Of a DNA stretch of 64,000 nt, positions 26,232 through 35,900 are shown piece by piece. The DNA comes from Clostridium_AD sp964467165 (GTDB taxonomy: Bacteria > Bacillota > Clostridia > Clostridiales > Clostridiaceae). Under the pieces are notes generated by a model. The model saw only the letters and a list, made by a program, of their open reading frames with translations. It was not told the origin of the DNA and made no database searches. Both the position numbers and the translations under genes were made by a program. The DNA is taken from positions 7,652 through 71,651 of the forward strand of contig CAYXOL010000024.1 in the NCBI GenBank assembly GCA_964467165.1, in the 5' to 3' direction. The first letter of the stretch is position 1, and every line of letters starts with the position of its first letter.

Positions 26232-27425
26232 ATGGGAAGTAAAGTATTAGGAACATTTTTAAAAGATAATTTAGATGATTTAAAAAGTAAAGGATTGTAT
26301 AATGTAATAAATGTACTAAAGAGTACAAATGGTCCTGTTATAACTGTTGGGGATAAAGAGCTGATAAACTTATCTTCAAATAACTACTTAGGTCTTGCCA
26401 CAAATCCTAGAATGATTCAGGCCACTATTGAAGCAACTAAAAAATACGGAGCAGGTGCAGGTGCTGTTAGAACAATAAATGGTACTTTAGAAATTCATAC
26501 AGAACTCGAGCAAAAACTTGCAAAATTTAAACATACTGAGGCAGCTATTGCATTCCAGTCTGGATTTAACTGCAATATGGGAGCAATATCAGCAGTTATG
26601 AATAAAAAAGATGCTATTCTTTCAGATTCATTAAATCATGCATCAATAATAGATGGGTGTAGATTATCTGGAGCCAAAATCATAAGAGTAGAACATTCAG
26701 ATATGGTAGATTTGAGAAACAAAGCAAAAGAAGCAGTAGAGTCCGGCTTATATGAAAAAATTATGGTTATTACTGATGGTGTATTCTCAATGGATGGCGA
26801 CATTGCTAAACTACCGGAAATTGTAAAAATAGCTGAGGAGTTTGATTTAATTACATATGTAGATGATGCTCATGGTTCGGGAGTATTAGGAAAAGGTATA
26901 GGAACAGTCCATCACTTTGGTTTGTCCGATAAGATAGACTTTCAAATAGGAACACTATCAAAGGCGATTGGAGCAGTAGGTGGATATGTTGCAGGAACAA
27001 GAGATTTAATTGATTGGCTTATGGTTCGTGCCAGACCATTCCTATTTTCAACATCATTAACACCAGGAGCAGCAGGTGCTGCTATTGAAGCTATTAATAT
27101 TCTTACAGAAAGTACTGAGCTAAATGATAAACTATGGGAGAATGCTAATTACTTAAAGAAGGGTTTAAAAGAACTTGGATTTGATATTGGAAATAGTGAA
27201 ACCCCTATTACTCCATGTATAATAGGAGATGAACTTAAAACACAAGAATTCAGTAAGAAACTTTTTGAAGAGGGTGTTTACGCAAAATCAATAGTTTTCC
27301 CAACTGTTAGAAAGGGAACTGGAAGAGTAAGAAATATGCCTACAGCAGCTCATACAAAGGAAATGCTAGATAGTGCATTGGCTATTTATGCAAAGGTCGG
27401 TAGGGAAATGAAGTTAATAAAATAA
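26232..27425 (+). CDS. kbl: glycine C-acetyltransferase (2-amino-3-ketobutyrate CoA ligase)
   Basis: 397-residue fold type I PLP enzyme of the alpha-oxoamine synthase family: SSNNYLGLA, GAGAVRTINGT, the Asp-His DDAHGSGVLG and the PLP lysine in GTLSKAIGAVGGYV. It splits 2-amino-3-ketobutyrate with CoA into glycine and acetyl-CoA. The following gene tdh supplies its substrate from threonine, separating it from 8-amino-7-oxononanoate synthase. Start 26232 has TGGAGG 9 bases upstream. Confidence 0.93.
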   Translation: MGSKVLGTFLKDNLDDLKSKGLYNVINVLKSTNGPVITVGDKELINLSSNNYLGLATNPRMIQATIEATKKYGAGAGAVRTINGTLEIHTELEQKLAKFKHTEAAIAFQSGFNCNMGAISAVMNKKDAILSDSLNHASIIDGCRLSGAKIIRVEHSDMVDLRNKAKEAVESGLYEKIMVITDGVFSMDGDIAKLPEIVKIAEEFDLITYVDDAHGSGVLGKGIGTVHHFGLSDKIDFQIGTLSKAIGAVGGYVAGTRDLIDWLMVRARPFLFSTSLTPGAAGAAIEAINILTESTELNDKLWENANYLKKGLKELGFDIGNSETPITPCIIGDELKTQEFSKKLFEEGVYAKSIVFPTVRKGTGRVRNMPTAAHTKEMLDSALAIYAKVGREMKLIK

Positions 27426-27435
27426 ATAACAATTA

Positions 27436-27469
27436 AGTATAACGTCTAATATTTAGGCGTTATACTTAT
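27436..27469 (+). other. intercistronic hairpin between kbl and tdh
   Basis: AAGTATAACGTCTAA pairs with TTTAGGCGTTATACTT over 15 pairs with one G-T wobble. No clear T-run follows, so it may attenuate, stabilise or process the kbl-tdh message. Confidence 0.5.
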
Positions 27470-27524
27470 GAATTTAAACGATTACAATATTATACTTGAC
27501 TTAGCTAAATATGGAGGGAAGATT

Positions 27525-28484
27525 ATGAAGAAAATATTAGTAACAGGAGCATTAGGACAAATAGGTTCAGAACTTGTAATGAAAATGAGAGAGATTTATG
27601 GTAGTGAGAATGTAATAGCTACAGATTTAAGAAAGCTAGAGGGTAGCCCTGTAGTTACCACTGGTCCTTTTGAACTATTGGATGTAACGGATCATAGTGC
27701 TATGCTTAACCTTGCTAAAAAATATGAAATAGATACATTAATTCATTTAGCAGCGTTATTATCAGCAACAGCAGAAGCAAAACCACTACTAGCTTGGAAT
27801 ATAAATATGGGTGGACTTGTAAATGCATTAGAAGTTGCAAGAGAAGTTAAATGCAAGTTCTTTACACCAAGTTCCATTGGTGCCTTTGGTCCAACTACAC
27901 CTAAAGATAATACTCCTCAGGATACAATTCAAAGACCAACTACTATGTATGGCGTGAATAAAGTTGCAGGAGAATTACTATGTGATTATTACTATAAGAA
28001 ATTTGGAGTTGATACAAGAGGAGTTCGTTTCCCAGGACTAATTTCTTATGAAGTTCTTCCAGGAGGAGGAACAACTGACTATGCTGTTGATATATATTAT
28101 GAGGCATTAAAGTCAGGTAAATACACTTCATTCATTGAAAAGGGAACAAAGATGGATATGATGTATATGCCAGATGCAATAAATGCAATAATTAATTTAT
28201 TAGAAGCGGATGGTTCTAAATTAATACATAGAAATGCATTTAATATTGCAGCCATGAGTTTTGAACCTGAAGAAATAGCTGCTGAAATCAAAAAACATAT
28301 GCCGGGTTTCATTATGGATTACGATGTAGATCCAATAAGACAAGGTATAGCTGATTCATGGCCAAATTCCATGGATTCAACTTGTGCTAAAAATGAGTGG
28401 GGATTTACTGCTGAGTATGACTTAGCAAAAATGACTACTGATATGCTCCAAAAATTAAAAGCCAAGGGAATTGGCCCAAAGTAA
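27525..28484 (+). CDS. tdh: L-threonine 3-dehydrogenase, short-chain (GalE-like) type
   Basis: 319 residues. NAD fold TGALGQIGSELV at the N-terminus, catalytic YGVNK (Tyr-x3-Lys, about residue 144) and the TDH-specific LPGGGTTDYAVDIY. It oxidises threonine to 2-amino-3-ketobutyrate for Kbl. This type is unrelated to the zinc TDH of E. coli. Start 27525 follows TGGAGGG; the upstream frame includes the kbl-tdh hairpin and is not used. Confidence 0.93.
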   Translation: MKKILVTGALGQIGSELVMKMREIYGSENVIATDLRKLEGSPVVTTGPFELLDVTDHSAMLNLAKKYEIDTLIHLAALLSATAEAKPLLAWNINMGGLVNALEVAREVKCKFFTPSSIGAFGPTTPKDNTPQDTIQRPTTMYGVNKVAGELLCDYYYKKFGVDTRGVRFPGLISYEVLPGGGTTDYAVDIYYEALKSGKYTSFIEKGTKMDMMYMPDAINAIINLLEADGSKLIHRNAFNIAAMSFEPEEIAAEIKKHMPGFIMDYDVDPIRQGIADSWPNSMDSTCAKNEWGFTAEYDLAKMTTDMLQKLKAKGIGPK

Positions 28485-28496
28485 TAGTTATAACTT

Positions 28497-28540
28497 ATAC
28501 GTTGGTTACCTCATTTATGAGGCGGTCAGCGTATTTTTAT
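28497..28540 (+). terminator. terminator of kbl-tdh
   Basis: ATACGTTGG... pairs with ...CAGCGTAT around CCTCAT/ATGAGG, followed by TTTTTAT. Confidence 0.85.
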
Positions 28541-28665
28541 TGATTTTAGCAAAAATAAATTGTAATACAATCAAATTATTTCTTATATAGTGTGATAAAA
28601 TAATCCTAAAGAAATATATCAGCACTATATGTGATGATTTGACTAGTAAAAAGTGGGTGATTTAT

Positions 28666-29295
28666 GTGAATAAAAAAACAATTAAAGAAGTGCTTGAAAT
28701 TCTTGCCAAGGTCTATTCAGGGGCAAAATGTGGTCTTGATTTTACCAATCACTATGAACTTTTAGTTTCAACTATACTATCGGCACAATGTACAGATACA
28801 AGGGTAAACACTGTTACAAAAGAATTGTATAAAGAATATAATACTCCAGAGGCTATGATTACACTATCTCAAGAGGAACTAGGTGAAAAGATTAAAAGCT
28901 GTGGATTTTATAATAATAAGAGTAAGAATATATTAGGGGCTACAAAACTGATATTAGAAAAACATAAGGGGCAAGTACCAAACACAATGGAAGAATTATT
29001 AGAGCTGAGTGGTGTAGGTAGAAAAACAGCTAATGTGGTATTATCTAATGCTTTCGGTATTCCTGCCATTGCAGTTGATACACACGTCTTTAGAGTTTCA
29101 AAAAGAATAGGGCTTGCCTCAGGAAAAAACGTTGTAGATGTAGAACAGCAGCTTATGAAAAATATTCCTAAAAAAATGTGGAGTGATGCACACCATTATT
29201 TAATATGGCATGGTAGAAAAATTTGTAAAGCGAGAAAGCCTAATTGTAATATGTGTCCAATATCACCTTATTGTGAATTTTTAAATGGAAAATAG
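28666..29295 (+). CDS. nth: endonuclease III
   Basis: 209-residue base-excision DNA glycosylase/AP lyase for oxidised pyrimidines. Helix-hairpin-helix with catalytic Lys LSGVGRKTANVV (about 113-124), catalytic Asp in VDTHVFRVSKR, and the C-terminal 4Fe-4S CKARKPNCNMCPISPYC. GTG start 28666 with GTGGGTG upstream; the frame extends further but without a ribosome site. Confidence 0.96.
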   Translation: MNKKTIKEVLEILAKVYSGAKCGLDFTNHYELLVSTILSAQCTDTRVNTVTKELYKEYNTPEAMITLSQEELGEKIKSCGFYNNKSKNILGATKLILEKHKGQVPNTMEELLELSGVGRKTANVVLSNAFGIPAIAVDTHVFRVSKRIGLASGKNVVDVEQQLMKNIPKKMWSDAHHYLIWHGRKICKARKPNCNMCPISPYCEFLNGK

Positions 29296-29332
29296 CAAAA
29301 AACAATTTTTATCAGAAAAGGGAGGCAAACAT

Positions 29333-30505
29333 ATGACAATACAAGAGGAATCATTAAAAATGCATAAGGAAAATAGAGGGGTACTTCAAATAACAGGAAA
29401 AATTAAACTTGAAAATAAACATGACCTATCTATAGCTTATACACCAGGGGTAGCAGAGCCTTGTTTAGAGATTGCAAAGGATAAAAATAAAGTTTATGAT
29501 TATACTATAAAAGGAAATACTGTAGCCATAGTAACTAACGGTACAGCAGTTCTAGGACTAGGGAATATTGGACCTGAGGCAGGTCTGCCTGTAATGGAGG
29601 GTAAAGCATTATTGTTTAAAAAATTTGGAGGAATAGATGCCTTTCCCATATGTTTAGACACTGAAGATCCAGATGAAATAATAAGAACCATTAAGTTAAT
29701 TTCACCTGTATTTGGCGGTATAAACCTTGAGGATATAAAAGCGCCTGAATGTTTTTACATAGAAGAAAGATTGAAAGAAGAATTAGACATACCGGTATTT
29801 CATGATGATCAACATGGTACTGCCATAGTGGTTTTAGCTGGGCTTTATAATGCTTTGAAATTTGTTGGTAAGAAAATAGAAAGTGTTAATATAGTAATTA
29901 ATGGAGCAGGATCTGCAGGAATTGCAGTCAGCACGCTATTACTGAGAGCAGGAGCTCAAAATATATTACTCTGCGATAAACATGGTGCGTTGGTTGCGGG
30001 TGATGCTATTTTAAATCCAGCTCAAGCTGAAATCGCTAAAAGTACAAATAAAAATTTACAAAGAGGAACGCTAAAACAAGTACTTGTAGGCAAGGATGTT
30101 TTTATAGGAGTATCTGCACCGGGAGTATTGACTAGTGAAATGGTTTCAACAATGAATAAGGGTAGTATAGTTTTTGCTATGGCCAATCCCACCCCAGAAA
30201 TTATGCCGGATCTTGCTAAAGAAGCTGGTGCTACTGTGGTGGCAACGGGAAGGTCAGACTTTTCTAATCAAATAAATAATGTGCTAGTTTTTCCAGGAAT
30301 ATTCAAAGGTGCATTAGCAGTTAGAGCCAAGGAAATTAATGATGAAATGAAATTGGGAGCAGCTAGGGGAATTGCTAATTTAATCAGTGATGATGAGTTA
30401 ACTGCAGATTATATAATTCCAGACGCTTTTGACCTTAGAGTTTGCGAATCAGTAGCAAACGAAGTTATGAGGGTGGCAAAAGAAATGGGGATAAATAGAA
30501 TTTAA
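29333..30505 (+). CDS. NAD(P)-dependent malic enzyme (oxaloacetate-decarboxylating)
   Basis: 390 residues, the short bacterial malic enzyme. Conserved IAYTPGVAEPC (Tyr of the active site), GNTVAIVTNGTAVLGLGNIG, the metal-binding DIKAPECF and FHDDQHGTAIV, and the NAD fold INGAGSAGIAVSTLL. It makes pyruvate and CO2 from malate. Start 29333 has GGGAGG 7 bases upstream; the in-frame ATG at 29285 overlaps nth. Confidence 0.95.
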   Translation: MTIQEESLKMHKENRGVLQITGKIKLENKHDLSIAYTPGVAEPCLEIAKDKNKVYDYTIKGNTVAIVTNGTAVLGLGNIGPEAGLPVMEGKALLFKKFGGIDAFPICLDTEDPDEIIRTIKLISPVFGGINLEDIKAPECFYIEERLKEELDIPVFHDDQHGTAIVVLAGLYNALKFVGKKIESVNIVINGAGSAGIAVSTLLLRAGAQNILLCDKHGALVAGDAILNPAQAEIAKSTNKNLQRGTLKQVLVGKDVFIGVSAPGVLTSEMVSTMNKGSIVFAMANPTPEIMPDLAKEAGATVVATGRSDFSNQINNVLVFPGIFKGALAVRAKEINDEMKLGAARGIANLISDDELTADYIIPDAFDLRVCESVANEVMRVAKEMGINRI

Positions 30506-30508
30506 ATT

Positions 30509-30553
30509 TTAAATCCTCTTAATATTTTCAAATCTTAAGAGGATTTAAGTTTT
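30509..30553. terminator. bidirectional terminator between malic enzyme and thioredoxin-like genes
   Basis: TTAAATCCTCTTAA (30509-30522) pairs with TTAAGAGGATTTAA (30535-30548), followed by a short T-run. Confidence 0.8.
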
Positions 30554-30560
30554 ATATGAC

Positions 30561-31049
30561 TTATAAAATTATATCTAATAGCTCTTGTTCAATAATATCA
30601 TTATATTTTCCAGACCTATAATCATTAACTAGATTTTTCTTTTCTTCAATTTTTAATGGAATCATTTTTTCTATCAGTTGTTTTGGAAACTCAACATAAG
30701 CGCCCTTTGGGGTCAGGTTACTATCAAAAGTTATAATAGTTGGAATCCGAGTATCCCCTGTGTATTCTTGTAAAAAGTTTTCATAACCGGTTTTGGGAAA
30801 GCAATATAAGTGTATATTTTCATTTTCATCGGCCATTCTCTTAACGAAGGGCAAGGTAATGATGCAATCAGGACAGTAGCCTTCAGAAAAAACTACCACA
30901 TTAACAATGGAAGAGATATTCTTCACAGAAGCTATAGTGTCCGAAGATAAATTAGTAGAATTATAAGTTATAAGTTGTATATCACCGTATTCTTGTTTAG
31001 ATTTTTCCATATAGGATTCAAAAGTTAAGCCTTCAGATAAGTTTATCAT
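30561..31049 (-). CDS. thioredoxin-like protein with CPDC motif
   Basis: 162 residues, no signal peptide. Thioredoxin fold with redox motif YCPDC (about residue 58) after VVVFSEG, and the cis-proline RIPTIITFD (about 100). Probably a cytosolic thiol-disulfide oxidoreductase; this resembles the thioredoxin-like proteins of Firmicutes rather than classical TrxA (WCGPC). Partner unknown. Confidence 0.82.
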   Translation of the reverse strand: MINLSEGLTFESYMEKSKQEYGDIQLITYNSTNLSSDTIASVKNISSIVNVVVFSEGYCPDCIITLPFVKRMADENENIHLYCFPKTGYENFLQEYTGDTRIPTIITFDSNLTPKGAYVEFPKQLIEKMIPLKIEEKKNLVNDYRSGKYNDIIEQELLDIIL

Positions 31050-31185
31050 TATTAATATACCTACTTTCAGTAAAATTATTGGTTTTTACTCTGCAATTTA
31101 ATAATAATGCACATGAAAATAAATAACAAGTCAAATATCACTTTATTGGTTATTTATATGCGTTTTTAGCGGAATATATATAAAG

Positions 31186-31839
31186 TTAATTAATGTACAT
31201 TATGTACTTAAACATAAGTATATAAAGACAAAGACTTCCCAGCATTATAAAAATATGAAATATCTCATGAAATCCAAAAAGTTTAAGATTGATTTTGGGC
31301 CATTTAGTTGCGTATATAATACCACCAATAGTATAAAAAAGTCCGCCAATCAGTAGCCACATAAATCCACCTAAGGATATGGCTTTTATAATAGGCACAA
31401 TAGCAATAATGGAGATCCAACCCATTAGAATATAAAACCCAGTTGATAACCATCTAGGTGCGTCAAACCAAACAATTTTAAGTACAATTCCTATAATTGC
31501 TAGTATCCAAATGGCTAAGAAAAGCACTGTTCCAAGGGTTCCTTTCAAAGCAATTAAACATATAGGAGTATAGGTTCCTGCAATTAGAACATATATCATG
31601 GAATGATCTATTCTTCTAAGTACTTTTATAACCTTTTTTGAAGAGGTTGATTTATGATAGATTGAACTTGCGCAGTAAAGTAATATTGAGCTTATTCCAA
31701 ACACTGAAAGGATAATAGTGTTATATGGGTTTGTGGTGTTTATAGAATATTTAATTAGTAGTATTAATCCTATTGCTGATAAAAAGGCACCAACTAGATG
31801 TGTAAGGCTGCTGACGGGTTCTCTAAATTTTGATAACAA
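31186..31839 (-). CDS. hemolysin III / PAQR-family membrane protein
   Basis: 217 residues, seven predicted membrane segments, with the family marks REPVSSLTHLVGA, CASSIYHKS, RIDHSMIY and a C-terminal FHEIFHIF (metal-binding His). The TTG at 31839 is chosen because GGAG is 8 bases upstream; a GTG at 31848 is too close to it. In bacteria the family's role is unclear, perhaps membrane lipid homeostasis. Confidence 0.87.
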   Translation of the reverse strand: MLSKFREPVSSLTHLVGAFLSAIGLILLIKYSINTTNPYNTIILSVFGISSILLYCASSIYHKSTSSKKVIKVLRRIDHSMIYVLIAGTYTPICLIALKGTLGTVLFLAIWILAIIGIVLKIVWFDAPRWLSTGFYILMGWISIIAIVPIIKAISLGGFMWLLIGGLFYTIGGIIYATKWPKINLKLFGFHEIFHIFIMLGSLCLYILMFKYIMYIN

Positions 31840-31955
31840 GGTGATCACTCCTTCTGATTATAATTTTTTTATTTATAGGTAATAATATAAGGTGTAAAGG
31901 AAAACTAATTTCCATATGTACTTACTAAATATAGGATATCCAATTGTACGTGCCC

Positions 31956-31982
31956 TATACATAGTTTAGATAACTATGTATA
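31956..31982. other. 11-base inverted repeat upstream of the DUF1836 gene
   Basis: TATACATAGTT (31956-31966), loop TAGAT, AACTATGTATA (31972-31982), in the divergent gap between the hemolysin-III and DUF1836 genes. Could be an operator for either direction. Confidence 0.4.
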
Positions 31983-32133
31983 CTATATATAAATACTGCA
32001 CCATAAGGTTTAAAAAATCAAGAATTATATTATCAATATTAATTTATAGATATGCATTGCATATAATTACAAATTATTAGTAATTGTGGATTACCAGTAA
32101 TGAATGCTATATAATGAAGAAGAGGTGAAATAA

Positions 32134-32724
32134 ATGGAATACAACAATGAGAGTTTAGAAAAATTAGTACAAGAGATTATAGGGACGAAGGATATTACTT
32201 TAATGGAAATACCTTGCGTAGATTTATATATGGATCAAGTTACAACCTTCTTTAATGAAAAGCTGGGAAGTCTTAAAAGAAATGAAGATGATAAAATTCT
32301 TACAAAAACTATGATTAACAACTATACTAAAGGTAAAGTCTTAATGCCGGCTAAAAATAAAAAATATACTAATGAGCATATGATACTCTTGATGCTTATT
32401 TACAATTTAAAACAGACTATATCAATTAATGATATTAATACAATATTTGATTCTATTATTGATATAAAAGATCCAAAGGGCACAAGTACTTCATTAGAAA
32501 ATTTATACAACAATTTTTTAGATATCAAAGAAGTAGAAAATCAAAATTTTATAAGTGATATAGCTAAAGATACTGAATTTATAAAAGGTAGAATTAAAGA
32601 AATGGGAAAAGCGGATGGGGAATTGATAGAATTAATATTAATGGTATTGCTACTTATTAATAAAGCTAATATGCAAAAAAGAATGGCAGAAAAATTAATT
32701 GATAACTTTCTGAAAAAAAATTAG
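32134..32724 (+). CDS. DUF1836 family protein
   Basis: 196 residues, cytosolic and helical. The family pattern is visible: IPCVDLYMDQVTTFF, LTKTMINNYTKGKVLMP, KKYTNEHMILLMLIYNLK. The spacing of helices resembles a MerR-like DNA-binding domain (TMINNYTKGKVLM), so a regulator is possible but unproven. GAGGTG precedes the ATG. Single gene. Confidence 0.8.
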   Translation: MEYNNESLEKLVQEIIGTKDITLMEIPCVDLYMDQVTTFFNEKLGSLKRNEDDKILTKTMINNYTKGKVLMPAKNKKYTNEHMILLMLIYNLKQTISINDINTIFDSIIDIKDPKGTSTSLENLYNNFLDIKEVENQNFISDIAKDTEFIKGRIKEMGKADGELIELILMVLLLINKANMQKRMAEKLIDNFLKKN

Positions 32725-32871
32725 TAAACCTTGTGCTATTTTAATAATAAAATATTGAGATGTTTTATTATGAATGTTTAAGATTTTTAATTAATGTAGT
32801 ATAATAGTAAGATGTAATGGTATACAACAAAGGAGATTATTCACGTGTATGAAAATTAAGGAGATGAGCCT

Positions 32872-34098
32872 ATGTCAAAAGTTGTAGAAAAATTTTTAAA
32901 GTATGTAAGCTATGATACTAAATCTGATGAAGAATCAACTACTGTTCCAAGTACAAAAGGTCAAATGATACTTGGAAAGGAATTAGTTAAAGAATTAAAA
33001 GAAATGGGTATACAAGATGCAAGTATAGATGATAATGGATACATAATGGCCACAATTCCTTCAAATGTAGAAAAAGATATACCAACAATAGGATTTATAG
33101 CCCATATGGATACTGCTCCAGATATATCAGGAAAAGACGTTAATCCTAAATTTGTGGAAAACTATGATGGAGAAGACATAGTATTAAACCAAGAAAATAA
33201 CATAGTACTGTCTCCAAAAGATTTCCCAGAGCTTAAGAATTACATAGGGAAAACTCTTATAACTACAGATGGAACTACACTACTTGGAGCAGATGATAAA
33301 GCAGGAGTATCTGAAATAATGGCTGCTGTAGAGTATATAATACAAAACCCTAAGTTTAAGCACGGGAAAATCCGTATTGGATTTACACCAGATGAAGAAG
33401 TGGGCCGTGGAGCAGATATTTTTGATGTGAAAAAATTTGACGCAGATTTTGCATATACTATAGATGGAGGAACTATTGGAGAATTAGAATATGAAAATTT
33501 TAATGCTGCATCAGCAAAAATTTCTATTCACGGAAGAAATGTTCATCCGGGTTCAGCAAAAGGAAAAATGATTCACTCAACACTTATAGGGAACGAATTT
33601 ATAAATTCTCTACCATCAAATGAGACACCAGGTACTACCGAAGGATATGAAGGTTTTTACCATCTAATCAATGTTAATGGAGAGGTTGAAGAAACAAAAC
33701 TTCAATATATTATAAGAGATTTTGATAGTGAAAGTTATGAAAATAGGAAAGCATTTATAAAAAATGTAGTAAAGACACTAAATGATAAATATGGTGATGG
33801 CACTGTTGAAATAGAAATAAAGGACCAATACTTTAATATGAAAGAAAAAATAGAGCCAGTTAAACATATTGTGGATACAGCATTTTTAGCTATGAAGGAA
33901 GTAGGGGTAAACCCTATAATGGTACCTATTAGAGGCGGTACAGATGGCGCAAGACTTTCCTTTATGGGACTGCCTACACCTAATATATTTGCAGGAGGAC
34001 ATAATTTTCATGGTAAATACGAATTCATACCTACCTTTGCTATGGAGAAGGCTGTGGAAGTAATACTTAAAATAGTCGAGTTATATGCTGGAAAATAA
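32872..34098 (+). CDS. pepT: peptidase T (tripeptidase)
   Basis: 408-residue M20 zinc aminotripeptidase. Metal-binding motifs GFIAHMDTAPD (His, Asp), LLGADDKAG (bridging Asp), TPDEEVGRGAD (catalytic Glu pair), YTIDGG and the C-terminal IRGGTDGARLS and GGHNFHGKYEF (His). Releases N-terminal residues from tripeptides in the cytosol. AAGGAG precedes the ATG; a strong terminator follows. Confidence 0.96.
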   Translation: MSKVVEKFLKYVSYDTKSDEESTTVPSTKGQMILGKELVKELKEMGIQDASIDDNGYIMATIPSNVEKDIPTIGFIAHMDTAPDISGKDVNPKFVENYDGEDIVLNQENNIVLSPKDFPELKNYIGKTLITTDGTTLLGADDKAGVSEIMAAVEYIIQNPKFKHGKIRIGFTPDEEVGRGADIFDVKKFDADFAYTIDGGTIGELEYENFNAASAKISIHGRNVHPGSAKGKMIHSTLIGNEFINSLPSNETPGTTEGYEGFYHLINVNGEVEETKLQYIIRDFDSESYENRKAFIKNVVKTLNDKYGDGTVEIEIKDQYFNMKEKIEPVKHIVDTAFLAMKEVGVNPIMVPIRGGTDGARLSFMGLPTPNIFAGGHNFHGKYEFIPTFAMEKAVEVILKIVELYAGK

Positions 34099-34158
34099 CA
34101 AAATATATAGGAACCAATAAAAATCAAGTGGTTAATGGTCCTTGCTAGATAGTTAAAT

Positions 34159-34204
34159 AGTGAAATGATTATATTTTTATATAATCATTTCACTGTTTTT
34201 TTTT
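34159..34204 (+). terminator. terminator of pepT
   Basis: AGTGAAATGATTATA (34159-34173) and TATAATCATTTCACT (34180-34194), then eight T. The next 250 bases to htrA are A/T-rich; TTGACA at 34298 is present but no well-spaced -10 is visible. Confidence 0.92.
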
Positions 34205-34458
34205 ATATATATACATAATTGGCTATACTAAGTAAAGTATAAATAATAAAGGTTTGTTTTAAAAATATACTTCATTTATTAAAGATTTGTTAACAAAGTT
34301 GACATTAAACTGTAACATAGAAGCCTTAATATATAGTTAAAGGTAGAACATAAGTTAAAAAACCCATAAATATTATATTCAATATAATTTCAGGATAAAA
34401 AAATGATAATAAATATTATATACATATACAAATCAAAGTTAATATGGAGGGGAATAAT

Positions 34459-35841
34459 ATGAACGAAAATAACAATAATAACAATAATAATGATAAGAAT
34501 GAAATGAACGAAGTCAATGAAATAAGCGTAACTAATGAAAATGTAAATAATGATGTAATAAGTGAGAGTATATATGGCTCACAGGAAAATACAAATGGGA
34601 ATCCTTATGAGGATGGAAATGCAAATCAACCTCTTAATGAACTTAGCGAAAAGCAAAGTGAAACTTTGCCGCTGCAATTAGAAAATATTAATTACGAAGA
34701 GATAAATGATAATAAGGTTAAAAAAAATAAAGGTGGTATGAGAAAAAGATTAGCATCCTATATAATAGTAGGGGCATTATGCTCTACCCTTGGAGGGGTA
34801 AGTGCTGCTGTTGTTACAATGAATATGATGAATAATACAAGTAGTAGTAATACAAGTGTACCTAAAATAAGTACTACAAGTGGTACGAGTGATGCAAAAG
34901 CAAAGCTTATAACTTCTAATAGTACAGAAAATTTAACTGTACCTGAAATTGTAAAAAAAGTAAGCCCAGCAGTAGTTGCAATTTCTACTAGTAGCTCAAC
35001 AGCAGATAGCTCATTTAGAGGTCAGGCGGGTCAAGAAGAAGGTGTAGGTACTGGGATAATATTTAATAAAGATGGGTATATACTAACAAACTACCATGTT
35101 ATAAGTGGAGCACAAACAATTAAAGTTTTACTTAGTGATGGAAAAGAAGTTTCTGCAAAGGTAGTAAATTATGATTCTACATCTGATGTGGCCGTAATTA
35201 AATTAGCAGATAATACAAATATTCCAGGTGTGGCTGAATTTGGAGATTCGGATATGCTACAAGTAGGAGAATCAGTAGTGGCAATTGGAAACCCACTTGG
35301 GAAGGAATTTCTTGCATCGGTTACAACAGGAGTAGTAAGTGCAATTAATAGACAAGTAAGTATTGAGAGTAAAGACCTTAAATTTATTCAAACAGATGCA
35401 GCTATTAATCCAGGAAATAGCGGTGGGCCACTTGTGAATACTAAGGGTCAAGTTATAGGAATAAACACTGCGAAAATTAGTGTAACAGGTGTAGAAGGAT
35501 TGGGTTTTGCAATACCGATTAATACGGTAAATCCTAAGATGGATGCTTTAATTAAACCAATTCTTAGTATAGGAATTTCTTGCAGAGAAATTACTGAAGA
35601 TATTTCTAAGCAATACAATATGCCTATAGGGGTATATGTTTCACAGATTAAAGAGTTTAGTTCTGCAGAAAAGGCAGGCATAGTACCTGGGGATATTATT
35701 ACACAATTTGATGGTCAAAAGGTCAAAACCGTGGAAGAACTAAATAAAATTAAAGGCACCCATAAGGCGGGTGACGTAGTTAAAATAAAATTAGTTAGAA
35801 ATAGCAAGACAATAAATATAAATTTAACACTTTCTGAATAA
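34459..35841 (+). CDS. htrA: HtrA/DegP-type membrane serine protease
   Basis: 460 residues. A cytosolic Asn/Glu-rich tail of about 90 residues (with a run of Asn at 5-12), one membrane helix (about 98-120), a linker, an S1C trypsin domain and a C-terminal PDZ. Catalytic triad: His in TNYHVIS, Asp in TSDVAVIKL, Ser in NPGNSGGPL. Degrades misfolded proteins outside the membrane. Start 34459 with ATGGAGGGG upstream; the ATG at 34444 is part of that site. Confidence 0.95.
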   Translation: MNENNNNNNNNDKNEMNEVNEISVTNENVNNDVISESIYGSQENTNGNPYEDGNANQPLNELSEKQSETLPLQLENINYEEINDNKVKKNKGGMRKRLASYIIVGALCSTLGGVSAAVVTMNMMNNTSSSNTSVPKISTTSGTSDAKAKLITSNSTENLTVPEIVKKVSPAVVAISTSSSTADSSFRGQAGQEEGVGTGIIFNKDGYILTNYHVISGAQTIKVLLSDGKEVSAKVVNYDSTSDVAVIKLADNTNIPGVAEFGDSDMLQVGESVVAIGNPLGKEFLASVTTGVVSAINRQVSIESKDLKFIQTDAAINPGNSGGPLVNTKGQVIGINTAKISVTGVEGLGFAIPINTVNPKMDALIKPILSIGISCREITEDISKQYNMPIGVYVSQIKEFSSAEKAGIVPGDIITQFDGQKVKTVEELNKIKGTHKAGDVVKIKLVRNSKTININLTLSE

Positions 35842-35843
35842 AT

Positions 35844-35879
35844 TAAAACCACTTGTGGCTTAGGCCACAAGTGGTTTTA
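35844..35879. terminator. bidirectional terminator between htrA and fbp
   Basis: TAAAACCACTTGTGGC, loop TTAG, GCCACAAGTGGTTTTA: 16 perfect pairs with A and T flanks. Confidence 0.93.
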
Positions 35880-35900
35880 TTGCATTTTATAAAAAGTTAT

